DNA of 64,000 nucleotides from Antedon mediterranea (Eukaryota > Echinodermata > Crinoidea > Comatulida > Antedonidae): NCBI RefSeq assembly GCF_964355755.1, contig NC_092676.1, forward strand, positions 29,461,871-29,525,870, read 5' to 3'. The notes beneath the pieces were generated by a model, which was not told where the DNA came from, did not search any database, and saw only the letters and a list, made by a program, of their open reading frames with translations. The translations under genes were made by a program, and so were the position numbers. Shown piece after piece: positions 24,001 to 37,900 of the stretch; positions within the stretch are counted from its first letter, which is position 1; every line of letters starts with the position of its first letter.

Positions 24001-27000
24001 TTCACAGAGGCCTTTGACAACCAAGTGGCTTGAACAGAGATTGTTCCCTTTTCTTGTAAAAACCGCACCGCTTTATAACTTGTGTCTACGGTACATCACT
24101 TCAATCAAAGAATATATATCACAAGAATGAGTATTCCGCGATTTTTGCATGAGAAATTTGTAACAGAGAGCTCCAGTGAGTGATGCCCGCCCTCATAAGG
24201 GCGGATGTATACATACTAAATAAGACTTGATTTAATAGATATTATACATGTCACATTAAATAGAATTATGATAATAGTTTTTGCAATTGTAAACTATTTT
24301 ATAATACATATTTATTAACAAACTTTTACAGACAATTATTTACTAACATGCTAAGTTAGTTCACAAAAAAGGCCTAACACAGCAACACCAAAAATCAACG
24401 AATCGTTACTCGGCACGGCCTATTCTTTACCATTGCCGTGTACTACTCTACGCCCGGTAAATTAAGTATTGTTTTTATGATATAAATTAGTATAAAATAC
24501 ATGTTATTAATAGGACAAAATGTTAAATGTCATTAACATTTATTTGTTTTACCAGAAACAAGTTAAATATAGGAATATTATTAAACTATCCTTCGTGAAA
24601 ACGCGTAAACAGCAACACGCCCGGTCATGCTATCGTAGCGCCCGGTTGATAAAGCAAACTGTTTATACGGCAGTTTTTACTAAATAAATTACATAAAACG
24701 AACAATTAAATATCCAAATAGTATTTAACATGATGTTGGCATGTAGTTGATAACATTTTTTATCATGAAAATACTACCGGTGGTCCAGCCTTTGATTAGT
24801 GAAACCGTTACAAAAAGTTGTATACATCCCAGATACATCCACACTTATGGCAGCGCCCTACCACATGGACAATATTACTGTTACAGGGAAAATCGCGGAT
24901 TACTCATTCTTGTGATATATATTCTTTGCTTCAATACATAGTATCTTTGATCAAATTAAATAATGATCAATTATTGCCTCTCCTCTGTTCAAAGTGGGCA
25001 CTGGACGAGAGATGGTCAATGATAGGACCAGCTAAAGATGCCTTAAACAGTCCTGGCTTAGTTTCATCCATCATTCAGATGAATGTAAGACTAATAATAA
25101 AGTATAAAGATGGATTGATCTTGAAGTATCTGTTAAAATAATTGTTTTTTACAGACCTTGCTTCTTCATGGTAACATCTTAACAACGCTACGAGGTGTAC
25201 CTGCCTATTTTCCTACTTCGCTCACCACACTGTCACTCGCAGAAAATGAAATCAGTGACATCACTGAGGTATGTACTTTTGCATCCTTTTGAGATTTTTG
25301 TTTTGAGATTTAATAAATGTAGTTATGGGGCTGTCCTAGTAAGCTTTGGGTCCTGGTTCAAATCCGGTCTGATTCAGTTTTATTTTCATGATACAAAAAA
25401 AAACTCGACTTGTAAGCCTTTATAGATATGTTGTGTTCTGTTGAACTTGCATTACATAAATATTTATAGAGTGAGCAACTTAGCCGATGGCAATTCTTGG
25501 TATTATCCTTAAAAAACCTAGCATTAACAGTCATACACAGTTAGCGTCTCATTTCGCATACGAGACCACAGCCATGGAACTCAATAAATGTTACCTTGCA
25601 TGTGGTTAAACAATAATGTAGCTTATATTGAATTGTCATTTTTTACTAAACTGTGACATTTCACGAACATTATTGTAGGTACAAATTGTCAATTATAGAG
25701 ATTTCTTGAAAGATAATACAAAACATGCTGTGAACGTGCACATGCAATGTAGGTCACCGGATGAACGCAACCATGTGTTCAAAACCAAAAGCTGAAACAA
25801 AGTTTATTCGCTGTGGGAGTAAGAACACATTTTTTTAGGTCATCTTCATGTTGTGATTTTTATATTTGTATATTTTTTTAGATGTCATATTTATGCTGTC
25901 TCACCGAACTGGAACAACTATCGATAAAAAACAACCCCGCTGTTTTAATGACGGCCTCCGTGTATCCTTTAACACGCGTACTATCATTATTCGATTTTTT
26001 AAAATGTCATAGTATTATAAAGGTTGTATTTTTTCTTTAATGTATTTTTTTTTTTATTTTTTAGTATACCAAGTACAACCTATTTTTATAGTCATATAGT
26101 ATTTATATACTTAATTATTTCTTAAGCTCTGTCTACACTATCAAATTTTATGTGACAAAAAATGTGATGTTTTCATATATGGACATGATGATGTATTTGG
26201 GCATGTCTCTACCATATTTTGACACATCACACTTTTTTTGCCAAACTAGTTTGATAGTGTAGACAGAGCTTTAAACTTAAATGTGATTAATATTTCTAGG
26301 AAGAAAGTAGAATATATCTACAACATTTTCAGTATGTGTAAGCTGTAATGCATTTTCTACCAATATCTTGTCTAGAACCATGTCTCTGTGTAATCCTTAA
26401 ACAAATATCTCAGTGGTTTTGATTATAGGCCTTACGTAGCCAATTGGTGTTTGACTCTGCATGTTCTAGATGGCGCTGTTATTATTCAAAGAGAAAGGTA
26501 CGTACTTGATAAGCTCATCCCTAGCAACACCAAAGATTTAGACCCGGACTTGTTGCACAGTAGCAAAGCGTCTTAAACCACCAGTTTATATTCCAGAAAA
26601 AGGTAAATACTTGAATACAAGAATACCCCTCTTGTATTTAATGCCCTCATTTCGTAAGTTGTAATCCATAGTTTAGCTGTGGCTGAGTTATTTTCACAAT
26701 TCATTGCAATATAATTTCCAGTAGCAAAGTCATGTTCCCAAGATATCCAACATTTTGCTATACAATTTATTTTGTGATATTTTATAGTTTTCCATATGAT
26801 ATTTGATGGTAAATATTGCCTTCCGCATTTTTACCAATTTATATTAGTACATGATTACATTATCTTACCAAAAATGTTAAGAAGTAGGTCATGACATGAG
26901 GGCTACTGTTACGCGCCAGGTAAGAGCTGGGGGTGTCTCCTCAGGTAACCATTATGTTGTATCACAGATAATTTTCACCTGTTCAATTTGATACAATTTG

Positions 27001-28900
27001 CATTCAATTCATGTGATTATTATTAGTTTGATTTAAACATGGAGTTTAGTAGCATAAAGCTCTGTCTACACTATCAAACTTTATGTGACAATATATATGA
27101 ACATGATGATGTCATATCACTGCCATATTTGTGTATATCACTACCATATTTAGTTGATAAACTTCTACAAAAAAGAAATAATTAGGGCAGTATAAAGTAG
27201 TTTTTGGTAGACCAAGTTGGAATTAAATTAAATTTATTGATTTTTTTTAGTTGCAATATTCTTTTTTTATTACTGATCATAACACCAGATGTACACATCC
27301 CTCAACAATAATTATGTTTTATTATCAAAATGTGACATATCAAGGTGTTTTAGTAGCTTATCAAATGGATTTGAAGCTCATAACGTCAAATTGTTGTATA
27401 ATCATAGAATTCTCAGTGGACACAAACACTCCCACTAATGTACTCTGATTATTAAAATGCTAGTGTCAGAGCTGTTGCTACCTTGACCTTAATAATATCC
27501 CCTTTCTTTAATAATTCAAAGACATAAAAGTTTGATTTGTAAAATGATCAGTTGTCTGATACATTAATTATGAACTTTCATCAGTAAAGCCTGCAAAATG
27601 GATTTAATAACATTCCAATGTGCGTGTGGTAATGTTTTACTTGATGATACTGTTTCACATTATTTGTAACGTTATGCCGAGTATTTATTTATCACATGCA
27701 GTTGACGCTGAGTGCGGGACTCTCTTGAAAACTGGAAGCTCTTTACAAAACCAAACTTTTCCTAGCTCCAAATAGGTCTTTCATTCTTTTTACATGTTTA
27801 TTTCTTTGTCATATATTTCAAAATTCATCTTTAGTCTTTTTTAATTTTTTAATTTCTTTTTTAATATTAACAACCAATTCTCTTGAAAACTGGAAGCTCT
27901 TTACAAAACCAAACTTTTCCTAGCTCCAAATAGGTCTTTCATTCTTTTCACATGTTTATTTCTTTGTCATATATTTCAAAATTCATCTTTAGTCTTTTTT
28001 AATTTTTTAATTTCTTTTTTAATATTAACAACCAATTGCTAATCTGATGGTCAATAAAATATTTTAAAATTAAAGTTAATTTGTATATTTTAATAGAATA
28101 CAGTAAACATTCCCAATACCTTTGGGCTGACCTAATATGTCTGTTTTTTTGGAATGCGTTTTTAATGATAAAAATTAATTTGCTACATTTTTGGACCTTA
28201 AAAAATGTCTGCATTTGAGAAAGTTTCTGGATTTCAGAGAGTCCGATTTTAAGAAATTTGATTGACTGTATGCAAATCAAATGTAATTATGTAATGGTTA
28301 GAAGTTCCAGTGCATATTATACTGCTGTTCCAATGCTTCTATAAAGTTGATTGGGTTAAGTAACATTCTTGTGGGAATATGAGCAAGTTAGCAAGAATGT
28401 ACTGGCTTTTATGAAGCCCATAAATAATCACAATTTGTTTTTAAACATTGGGTTGCAATCTGCCGACAATGATTTATCTACGTGTTTTATATTAAGTTTA
28501 GAAAGAGGGCGCTGTAACAGATATTCAATATCTATACTATGTGAGAGAGTTTGTACTTTTGGTACATTATACAAACAAAAAGAAAGGTTATTCACTTTTG
28601 TCCATTCCAAAGCTCTGTCTACACTATCAAACTTTATGTGACAAAAAAATGTGATGTGCCCATATATAGTCATGATGATGTCATATCACTACCATATTTG
28701 GCACATATCACACTGTTTTTGTCAAACTAGTTTGAAGTCCAGCTTAAATGACATCAGTTGTTATATTTTCTACATTGTTTTATAGTTTGAAGGCAGAGTG
28801 GCTTTACAGTCAGGGGAAGGGCCGGTCATTCCATCCAGGTCAGCACAAAGAAGTCTGTCAGTATTTAAGCCGTGTCTGTCCATTGACCACCGCATCTGAG
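15046..28900 (+). CDS. CEP97: CEP97 exons 1-7: leucine-rich repeats and LRR cap
   Basis: These exons encode residues 1-268. Repeats visible are [75 protein letters not shown] and [10 protein letters not shown], then the cap with [13 protein letters not shown] and LHVLDG. This order and wording match vertebrate CEP97 closely. Exons 1-4 are phase 0 and each nearly equals one or two repeats. Exon 5 ends with two bases of a Val codon, completed by the first base of exon 6. Confidence 0.92.
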
Positions 28901-31900
28901 GTATACATCATCTTTTTTTTTTAAACTGATACTATGTGTTTATTTGACATTCAATTTTCTTTCAACTTCCATAAAATTATCAGACTTGCCTAGCAAAAAT
29001 CTTAAGATTCTGACTCTTCAGTTTTCAAAATGATTTTCTGTGTTTTTTAAATAAGTCTTAGACGTTCTGTTTGAAGTAGTAAAAGCTTCTTAAATATAAA
29101 AAAATACTGATTGATGAATGATAAATAAAGAAAAATTAAAAAGTTGTGGGATCGTTGAAATATATATAACCATCAAATGATTGTGTTTACGTTTAATTTT
29201 TATAGGACCTATGACCCACTTTATGAATGTTTAACTTTTTTACCACCAAATCCTGCATTTATATTTGTCACTTTGAATTATTTAGTAGATTTACCATTAA
29301 TCGTCATATTCTTGTCATATCTCGTAAATTTTGCTAATTTCGCTATTATTACAAGAAGTAGTAGACTTAGGAAATTGTAACCTGAACCACAACCATCTAC
29401 AAATCATAAAGTGTTGACACATTGGTGTACTATTGGAAATGGCAGGATTACATTTAGGCCTCCTAATTGTTGGCTCTGTGTTGAGATAGCTTAGGGAACA
29501 TGTAAATATTATTCTACTGCAGTTACTGCAGTAAAAAAAGTATTTTACTGTATTAATAACATGATTGTTTCAATTTATGAGGAAGTCAAAAAGTGTTTAT
29601 GATTTAATATCCAAATAAACTAATATCAAAGCAAATAAAAACCAAAATAAAATATTTAAACAAAACATAGTAACACAGTAGAATAATGTTGACATAGTAC
29701 CTTACTGCATACTTAAGTTTGTTCTTAATTACAGACTCAGTTAAAAGAGGATGAGAAGCTGGTAAAAATATTGAACAAACAGCAACTTTACAAGAAGCAG
29801 TTGCTAGAAGAGTCGCTGTCATCGCCGTCTCCGACACCTTCCATGATATCAAAGAAAAGCAAAAGATCTCGATCACAATCCCCGCATAAGGAAGTGCACA
29901 GATCCCCCTCACCACCACCACCAACTGGACCAATTAAGGTTTGGACACAAGAAACACAACAGGATATGGTGCAATGGGTTTTATCTGAGCGAATCAAGAA
30001 CCCTCATTCGGACATCGTCCTTGAAGATTTAGAGGGTCAGTGAGATTTTATAAACCATTTAAATTACCCTATTTAATTAAATAATATTTATTTTGCATTT
30101 AAATTTGTGTATATTTAATCCTCATACTCATTTTATTTACTGTGGCACCGAATAAATTAAATGAAACTTTTTACAATTATATGTTATTTTGATCATAAAT
30201 ATCTGTTTTTTTCATGTTTTTTAGACTCATCATGGAAAAATAGCCTTTTAAAATCCAATTCTTTATACCTACCATTCTTAACCAATCTACCTCCAAACGA
30301 ACTCAATAATGCAAACTTCAGACCATCCACTGCTCCACCAAACCATAAAGAGTCTGAGGCTCAACCATTTGATAATCGTCCAGCTACGGTACTAGGATCA
30401 AAAGGCATATCTGTCAATACACAGACTACAAAATCTGGTCACCAAAACGGCAACGCAAATCCAAACAACACAAATAGTGACCAGTTTTACTTGTTCAACA
30501 CTCCGAAGAATGCCGCTCGGGCGCGAGAACCAACGAGTTACGAGGCGTACGAAAACAAACGACTAATTCCTCCTGATCAGAACACTGGAGTTAAAAAGAC
30601 CAAACCACAAACTTCATTCGATCCAGAGATTAGTCCAAAACTAGGTCATTCTGAACCAAAGAAATCATCTTATAAAAGGTCAAAAAGTGTAACTGATAAA
30701 AAAACATTTAAACAAGAAAAAGTAGAAGAAATAATTTGCCAGGCAGAGTTGAGAAGAATCAGAGAAATTGCTTTGAAGAGACGCAAATCCAACGAAAGAA
30801 AATTGAAATATGACTCAAAAGAAGATGGAAAAGATGTTAATCGGAATGACATCACAGATCAGCAAAGAATCAGATCACACCAATCAGGGACACCAGGAGA
30901 AGACGAAGCTGCTACGCGTATTCAAGCAGTTTGGAAGGGTCATCACCTACGCTGTGGCGACGATATGCAACAGAAATGGGATGACCTTCATCGAAGACGT
31001 TTACAAGAACATATTGATCACCTGACACAGGAATTAAACAGGTTACGTACTTTCCAAGATTTTATTTAAGACTGGTTAATATAAATGAAGTAGGGGTAAT
31101 GTGAACATTTAACATTCATCACACTAGAGAAGGATCTAATGTGACTAATGTGACTACTATGTTTCACATGACCTTTTTAAAACACACATGAACAACTTCA
31201 ATAACACTTGCTTCATAGTTAAAAAAAACATCAATATAACATGAATAAAAGTATTCTCAATGTACTTAGTATAAAGTACAAATTACGTCTAAGTAGGGCA
31301 AAAAATCTGACCAATTACTCAACTCCCTGACGCAAAGCTACTCCAGAGTAGTTAAATACAATTAAAATCCTGTTGGTACAGTACCCACTATTTACTTGGA
31401 CTCGAATCTAACCCCTAGCCATCAGCGCAAGCTCGGTGGTCTAGAGGTATGAATTGTGGTGTGAGTCCCACCCGAGAATTAATTGCAAATAAAAAAAAAT
31501 GAGAGAGTTGTGGAAAGAGTTATCACAACTTGTTGCTACAGGTCAAGTCACACCATTAAAATCAAATTGATGGATTGCATTAATGATTGATTTACTTTGT
31601 TTTCAATGCAGAGTGAAGAAAGAGAATGAAAAGGAAAGGAAGCTAAGAAATGTGCATCTGAACCTGATGCAAGCACTATGTGCACAGGTTAGCAGCTTAT
31701 GTTGTACATCTTTGATTAAACATTAAAAACAACCTTTTTTTATTTTAACGTTATGTATGTGAAGCGCCGCTGATTATGAGTTTATCATAGAAATTTGCGT
31801 TATATAAATGTTAATACATGGTTCCCACTAAAGAAAACGTAACGCAACATAAGGGATTTGACCAATCACAAGCGATGAATTATTCGAACTGTCACTTGTT

Positions 31901-34900
31901 ATTGGTCAACCCGCTTGTGTTGCGTCTACATCCTTGCGTTACGTCCTAGTGGGAACCGAGCTTTAATAATGAATTTAGATGTGAGTATTTGTTTAAGAAT
32001 GCTTTCAATTTAACCTTGTACAAGATTTGTGTTGTGAAAAACAAACTAACTTATTGGGAAAACAGACTTGCATTTAAGTAGTGTGTTTACATCTACAAAG
32101 ATACTGCTGAAATTAAAACTGAAATAACAACATAATTTAATACTATTTTAGACAAAAACATGTGTTTTTTTCCCTTTTAACATTCAAAGTTGTAACATGT
32201 TTGTACTTTATTACTCTTTAGGGAAAATATGAGTATTACATAATCTATTTGATTTATATCCAAAATAAAGTGAGAGTTTTTTATATACTTGAACTCTATT
32301 ATGCTTTATGCGTTTTAAATAAATCAACACAAGCATAAATCTCAAATGGTATAATGACAAACTCCCCTATGAATGATTGTCGGTACCCAATAGATGGGTT
32401 AAACCATTTTTTAATAGGGTAATTATCTTGTAAATGTCTATTGTAGTAAAATAATATTATTTGACATTTTTTTTTGTGATCTGTTGTCAATCTGTTTTAA
32501 ATTCATTATTTTAACTTGCTGCTAATTTGTTTTATTGTTTAAACAAATTCTCATGTGTTTAATTTGTACTTAACAGGTAATTGTTAATTAAAATGAAAAC
32601 AATCCACTGTATTCAACTCCAGTTACTTGACCTCCTGTTCATGTCAACTCTCAAATTAGTTTAATGTACATTTTTTAATGAGTTTTAGTTTCAGTTTCGT
32701 TTCAAGGCATATGTTACTTTGTTAGCTAACATTAATGTTTAAAATACAATTGTCTATAATTGGTTTCAGAAATTTAATCCGTGATTATATGTATAAATCT
32801 AGAAAGTGTGCTGGTTTGATTTTTTAATAGATTTAGAAATGTTTAAAGTGGTATTAATACGAAAGTATAGACTCAATTATTGTAATTATTATGAAATATT
32901 GTTACTATATTTCTACCTTTTAAGTATAAGTGATAATTTTATCACAATATTATTATTTAACAACCATTTTAAGCATGTTAAGTTTTAGAAATGTTTGAAA
33001 TAAGTATAAACTTAATTACTGTACTTATTATAAAATATTGTACCGATATGATAGGATAATAATAAATATTGATAATCATAATTCCAATATTTCTTACTAA
33101 AGGTGGAGTCCCTTACAGAATGGAAGAGGGCGACAGAGGTGAAACTTAACGCTATGGAACAAAGGGACGCTAAGGTGGAGGAGACAATTAATGACTTGAA
33201 ATTGGACACAAACAACCAACTATTAACCAATCTGAATTTTAGTCAGAAGTGTGAATCGCTTCAAAGTCAGGTAACAGTTTTTAAGTATTTCTGTTATTAA
33301 TAATGATAATGATATTTATTCAAAATAACGTATTCCTTCACATTAAAATCAATCAAATATAATAATAAAATCAATAAGAAGTTCAAAATAAATTAAAAAA
33401 CTGTTTTATACCAAACTTACTTTATTGTATAATACTTATTGCATTAGGTTTAATGATTTTTGTTAAGAGTGTTTTATGTTACAATTTTACTTGTTTGTGT
33501 CATGCATAAAATGAAATAAAATAAATAGCAATGTCAATCTATTTCTCCTCAAGTTTTAAAATGTTATTAATTTTTCAAAGGTTGAAAAGATGCAAGACTC
33601 GATGCAATCACTCACAAGAATGTTGCAAGCCAAAGACTCGCAGGCCACACATGGATCCCCAGCAAAGGGGAAGTCTTCAAAAATCAAGTCGACATCACCC
33701 AACAAATCTGGGACTAAAGATTCCTCAGAAAAGAAAACTGGACAACATAACTCACTTAAGACCGAGACTTCATCGGAAAAGAAGGCTGGACAAAAATCAC
33801 CCAAGTCTGGGACTAGTAATACATTGGAAAAAAAGACTGGACAACAGAACTCGCTGAAAAAGTCTGAGGCTAAAGACTCAACAGAGAAGAAAACTGGACA
33901 TCAAATCGCAACAGTATCAGAGTTATCTGAAAATAAGCCTGGACAACAAACGACCTCTAACGAACCTAAGAATGTTCCTGGTAGTGGTACAAGTATCAAA
34001 GCATTAGTTGATAAAGGATCTGGTGGTACAGAGAAAACTACCGGAGTTAAGCAGTCAGCCATTACTAAAGACAATGCTGTTGATAATGGTTTGATCAATA
34101 CCAAAGAACCTGTCAATACCAAATTTACTACTGGTTCAAAAAGTTCTCTTAATACTGAGGATTCCAAGAAAAATCTTGGGAAAAAAGAGTCTAGCGGTAC
34201 CAAAGAACATGCTAAGGAGTCTGCTAGTACCAAAGAGTTTGAAAGTAACAAGTCTGAGAAACACAAGGAGTCGGTTAGTACCAAAGTCTCTGCCAATTTT
34301 TTGCCTGGTATTACAAAACCGGGCAAAACCGAAGTTTCCAAGATGCCAGAAGATTTTAAAAAGTCTTCTACTTCCAGCACGGTAATGTCTGGTACTTCAA
34401 AACCAGCTGAAACCAAAATGTGTACCAAGATCAGAGATGATTCTGCTGATACCAATGAGCATATTGATCCCAAGGTGTCTTCTGGTACTACAGAACCAGC
34501 TGAGGATTCCGTCAGCACCGAGGAATCAGTTGGAACAAAGGAATCTTTGGGCACTGAAGAACCTGATAGTGTTCCGTCTACCAGACATGCAAGATTCTTT
34601 AAAGATTTACTGCCACATGATTTAGAAACAACCATTCCAGTAGAAAAGGAAAAACAAACAGGTAACACAAATGAATCTATTGGTTCAAACAAGTTGTCTG
34701 GCAAGAACGATGGAGAAAGAAAAGATTTATCAGATGATTCTCCTCTGCAAGACAATACTGAAGTGAAGAGCACTTCTGATAGGCAGGTGTTAAGTCTCAC
34801 CGAAGGAAAGAATGACTGTAAAGAAAACAAAATTGATACGTCTGATGAGCAAAAGGAACTGATGCCTAAAGATACTGCCACACAAGAAATCATGAATGAA

Positions 34901-37900
34901 GAGGATGCTAATCAAGAACAGGTAACGTATTCTTTTGTCTTTTTATTTTTGCGTGGCTTAATAACCTATATTGTTTACTATGCAATTCCAAAACAAAGAT
35001 TACATTACAAAGTACAGAAGAACCCTTCCTGTTCAAGAGACACCTCAATTAAAGGATACTGTGAAAAGAACAATTACCAATTTACTGTATATTTTTGTAC
35101 CGATGTAGCCAAACTCTAATATAAAGACACCCCTATTAAATGGACACTTTGTAGAGTCCCTGGTTTCTCTATATCAATCGTTCTACTCGGTACTGCATTT
35201 CTATTTGCTATTTATTATCCAAACTTACATTTGTTTTAGCCTAGTTCAGTAAAACCTCCAGCTCCCAAGAATCTCTGTGTAAGGCGTATATCAGAAACTA
35301 GTCTGCAATTGACCTGGACAGTGCCATTGCTAGCTGAAGGAGAGTGCATCCAGGGTTATACGCTCTGCATCTCACTGAACGATGACCTTATGCAGGAAAT
35401 GTCAACTACACAGACACAAGCTATTCTAGGTGGCCTTAGACCAGGATCATATCGGTAAATTTTGTTTTATTTTTTTTATTTTATGTCTTTAGGCAATGTG
35501 GCCAAGGATTACCAATAGTGAATTAATCACTGTCCTATCAGATAGGTGGTAATCCCCCTGATAGAGGGGCTATTGTGTAAACCAGTTCACCGGGGTAACC
35601 CCCTACTCTTTTCGAATAATGAACTGGGTTCTTTAAAGTACACACAAGTTATAACTGGGTACACTGGACCTACGGTTTATAGTCCTTATCCGAGAAGACT
35701 TGTTCCACCACCAGAACTAGAAGCGAGTCGGCCTCGAACCCTTGCCGATGTTGTTGGCTCTTTAGGTACGGTAAACGGCGCCCCTGCCTTAACCGCTAGG
35801 CCATATGACTTGCTCTAATAATAATAATAATATCCTGGATTTATATAGCGCCTAATGTTATAAAAATAAAAAATAAAATATAAAAATATAAATTTCAATT
35901 CAATTCAATTCAATTTCAATAAATATAAATTTCAATTCAACCTCTAAGCGCTGAACATTATTAGCCCAGTCATGTATGGAAACATACTCCCATAATGCAG
36001 CTAGTAATCAGTGCAAAGTTATGTCTTGATCTAACCGGGTTCCCATTTATACACCTGGGTGGAGAAAGGCAAAAGTAAGTAAGTATCAAGCAAAGCGGCA
36101 AGAGTGGGATTCGAACCTCGATCAGTAGTCGAATGTCCAACAAATGCCCTTAAATGCGTAAATGCTATTAAGCTACATTCACGATTGTATATGATTTTCC
36201 ACACTTGCGCAGTCTTAGTGTAACTGTACCTTTACGCTTTAATTATAAAATGACTACTAGGTACATAGTAGTACCCCAATCTAGTATTACAGTTTATACA
36301 GAAAATCTATTCTTTATTCCATTGTCATTGATTTAATTAAAACTGTTTACAAAAATGAATACAGTATTATCATCGGTAAACCAGGTTATTAGTCAACTAT
36401 TGGAACAAATGAATTAGAAAGAATTGTTATTGAATTAATTAGAATTGAAAAGATTAATTAACTTGAGATAGGACTTAACTTGATTTGTGAAGTGTTATAT
36501 TTTTTATTATTATTGTAGATTTAGCGTGAAAGCAACATCAATCAATGGTGACTCTGAAGATTCAAACATTGTCGTCTTTCAAATGAACACAATCCCGGCA
36601 ACCGATAAAACACCACCTGAAGAGAAAGACGAAGATGATGATTCTGATTCTCAGAAAGAAAATCCAAAGAATGAAAACAGTTCGAATGAACAAAATTCCG
36701 GAGATGCAGCTAAGAAGGAAGAGGCGTCTCAGAAAGAGACTTCAGGTGAAGACGTTACAGGTGCTAGCAAACGAATGATAGAATCCACTGCTGATTATGA
36801 AAACTATGAAGATATTGTTGATAGCACTTATACAAGACAAGATAAATCGATTGGAAGTGGTGGTATGATGGATCAAAATGATGGTTTTATAGTCAATGAT
36901 AGTCAGACAAATCAACTTCATTATAAAATCACTGATAGTCAAGAAAATCAACTTCACCAGATTAATTGTGACAGTTTAGAAGTTGCAAATGATTGTCACT
37001 TTGAAAATGATTGTCACTTATCACAGTTTGTTGAGTCTGAAGTGGACAATCTAGAAGGTGAAACTCTTCAGAAGCTAGAAGGTGAAACTCTTCAGAAGCT
37101 AGAAGATGAAACTCTTCAGAAGCTAGAAGGTGAAACTCGTCGGAAGCTAAAAGGTGAAACTCTTCAGAAGCTAGAAGATGAAACTCTTCAGAAGCTAGAA
37201 GGTGAAACTCGTCGGAAGCTAGAAGATGAAACTCTTCAGAAGCTAGAAGGTGAAACTCTTCAGAAGCTAGAAGGTGAAACTCTTCAGAAGCTAGAAGGTG
37301 AAACTCTTCAGAAGCTAGAAGGTGAAACTCTTCAGAAGCTAGAAGGTGAAACTCTTCAGAAGCTAGAAGGTGAAACTCTTCTGAAGCTAGAAGGTGAAAC
37401 TCTTCAGAAGCTAGAAGGTGAAACTCTTCAGAAGCTAGAAGGTGAAACTCTTCTGAAGCTTGAAGGTGAAACTCTTCAGAAGCTAGAAGGTGAAACTCTT
37501 CAGAAGCTAGAAGCCAAGGCACATATTACAAACATGTCTGGAGATGCTAGGTTTGATGAAGAGTGTGAGCTGTTCAGTCATGGAGATAGCTTGTTAGGAA
37601 AGGTGCAACTTGATTTATCACTTTTAGAGGAGGATGAGGATAAACTTGATAAAATAGAACATTTGCAGACACAAAATTCAGTCTCTTTGTTAACTTCTAT
37701 GGTTACACCTTTACCTTCTGTAAACTTGCCAGCCAAGTCTTCAGACAAAGGTGAAGTTTTAGAAGAATTGAACAACAAACATGTGCCAGAAATCATAGAT
37801 GACAAAAGTTTAAATTTAGAAACAACGGATTTGGCAAAAGAAACTGAAATAGAACCAAAAAGGATAGACGATGAAGTTTACTCGGTGAAAACAAAAGAGA

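Larger units (their letters stand above)
16803..25154 (+). other. CEP97 intron 3 (8.35 kb)
   Basis: No exon is missing here: exon 3 ends LTCLK and exon 4 continues TLLLHGN in the same phase, as in vertebrate CEP97. The intron holds a possible LINE 3' tail (about 17000-17157), a tRNA-like SINE (17283-17400), the 51-bp array (18475-20706), a 13-bp array (20834-20935), a degraded MITE (about 21647-21840) and a dispersed repeat (23936-24120). I see nothing identifiable in 17520-18400, 21000-21640, 21850-23930 or 24210-25150. Confidence 0.75.
26498..28785 (+). other. CEP97 intron 6
   Basis: It contains truncated copies of the AGCTCTGTCTACAC MITE (27058-27150 and 28610-28735) and an exact-looking 158-bp tandem duplication (27721-28036). 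I see nothing identifiable in 26500-27050 or 27160-27715. The frames at 27251-27448 and 28369-28641 show no domain. Confidence 0.7.

Noticed and set aside
33901-34893. 330-residue minus-strand frame
   Set aside because: Antisense shadow of CEP97 exon 12; composition mirrors the Ser/Thr/Lys bias and it has no domain.
36962-37522. Minus-strand frame of LLASEEFH repeats
   Set aside because: Exact antisense of the CEP97 GETLQKLE repeat, which is in the supported frame.
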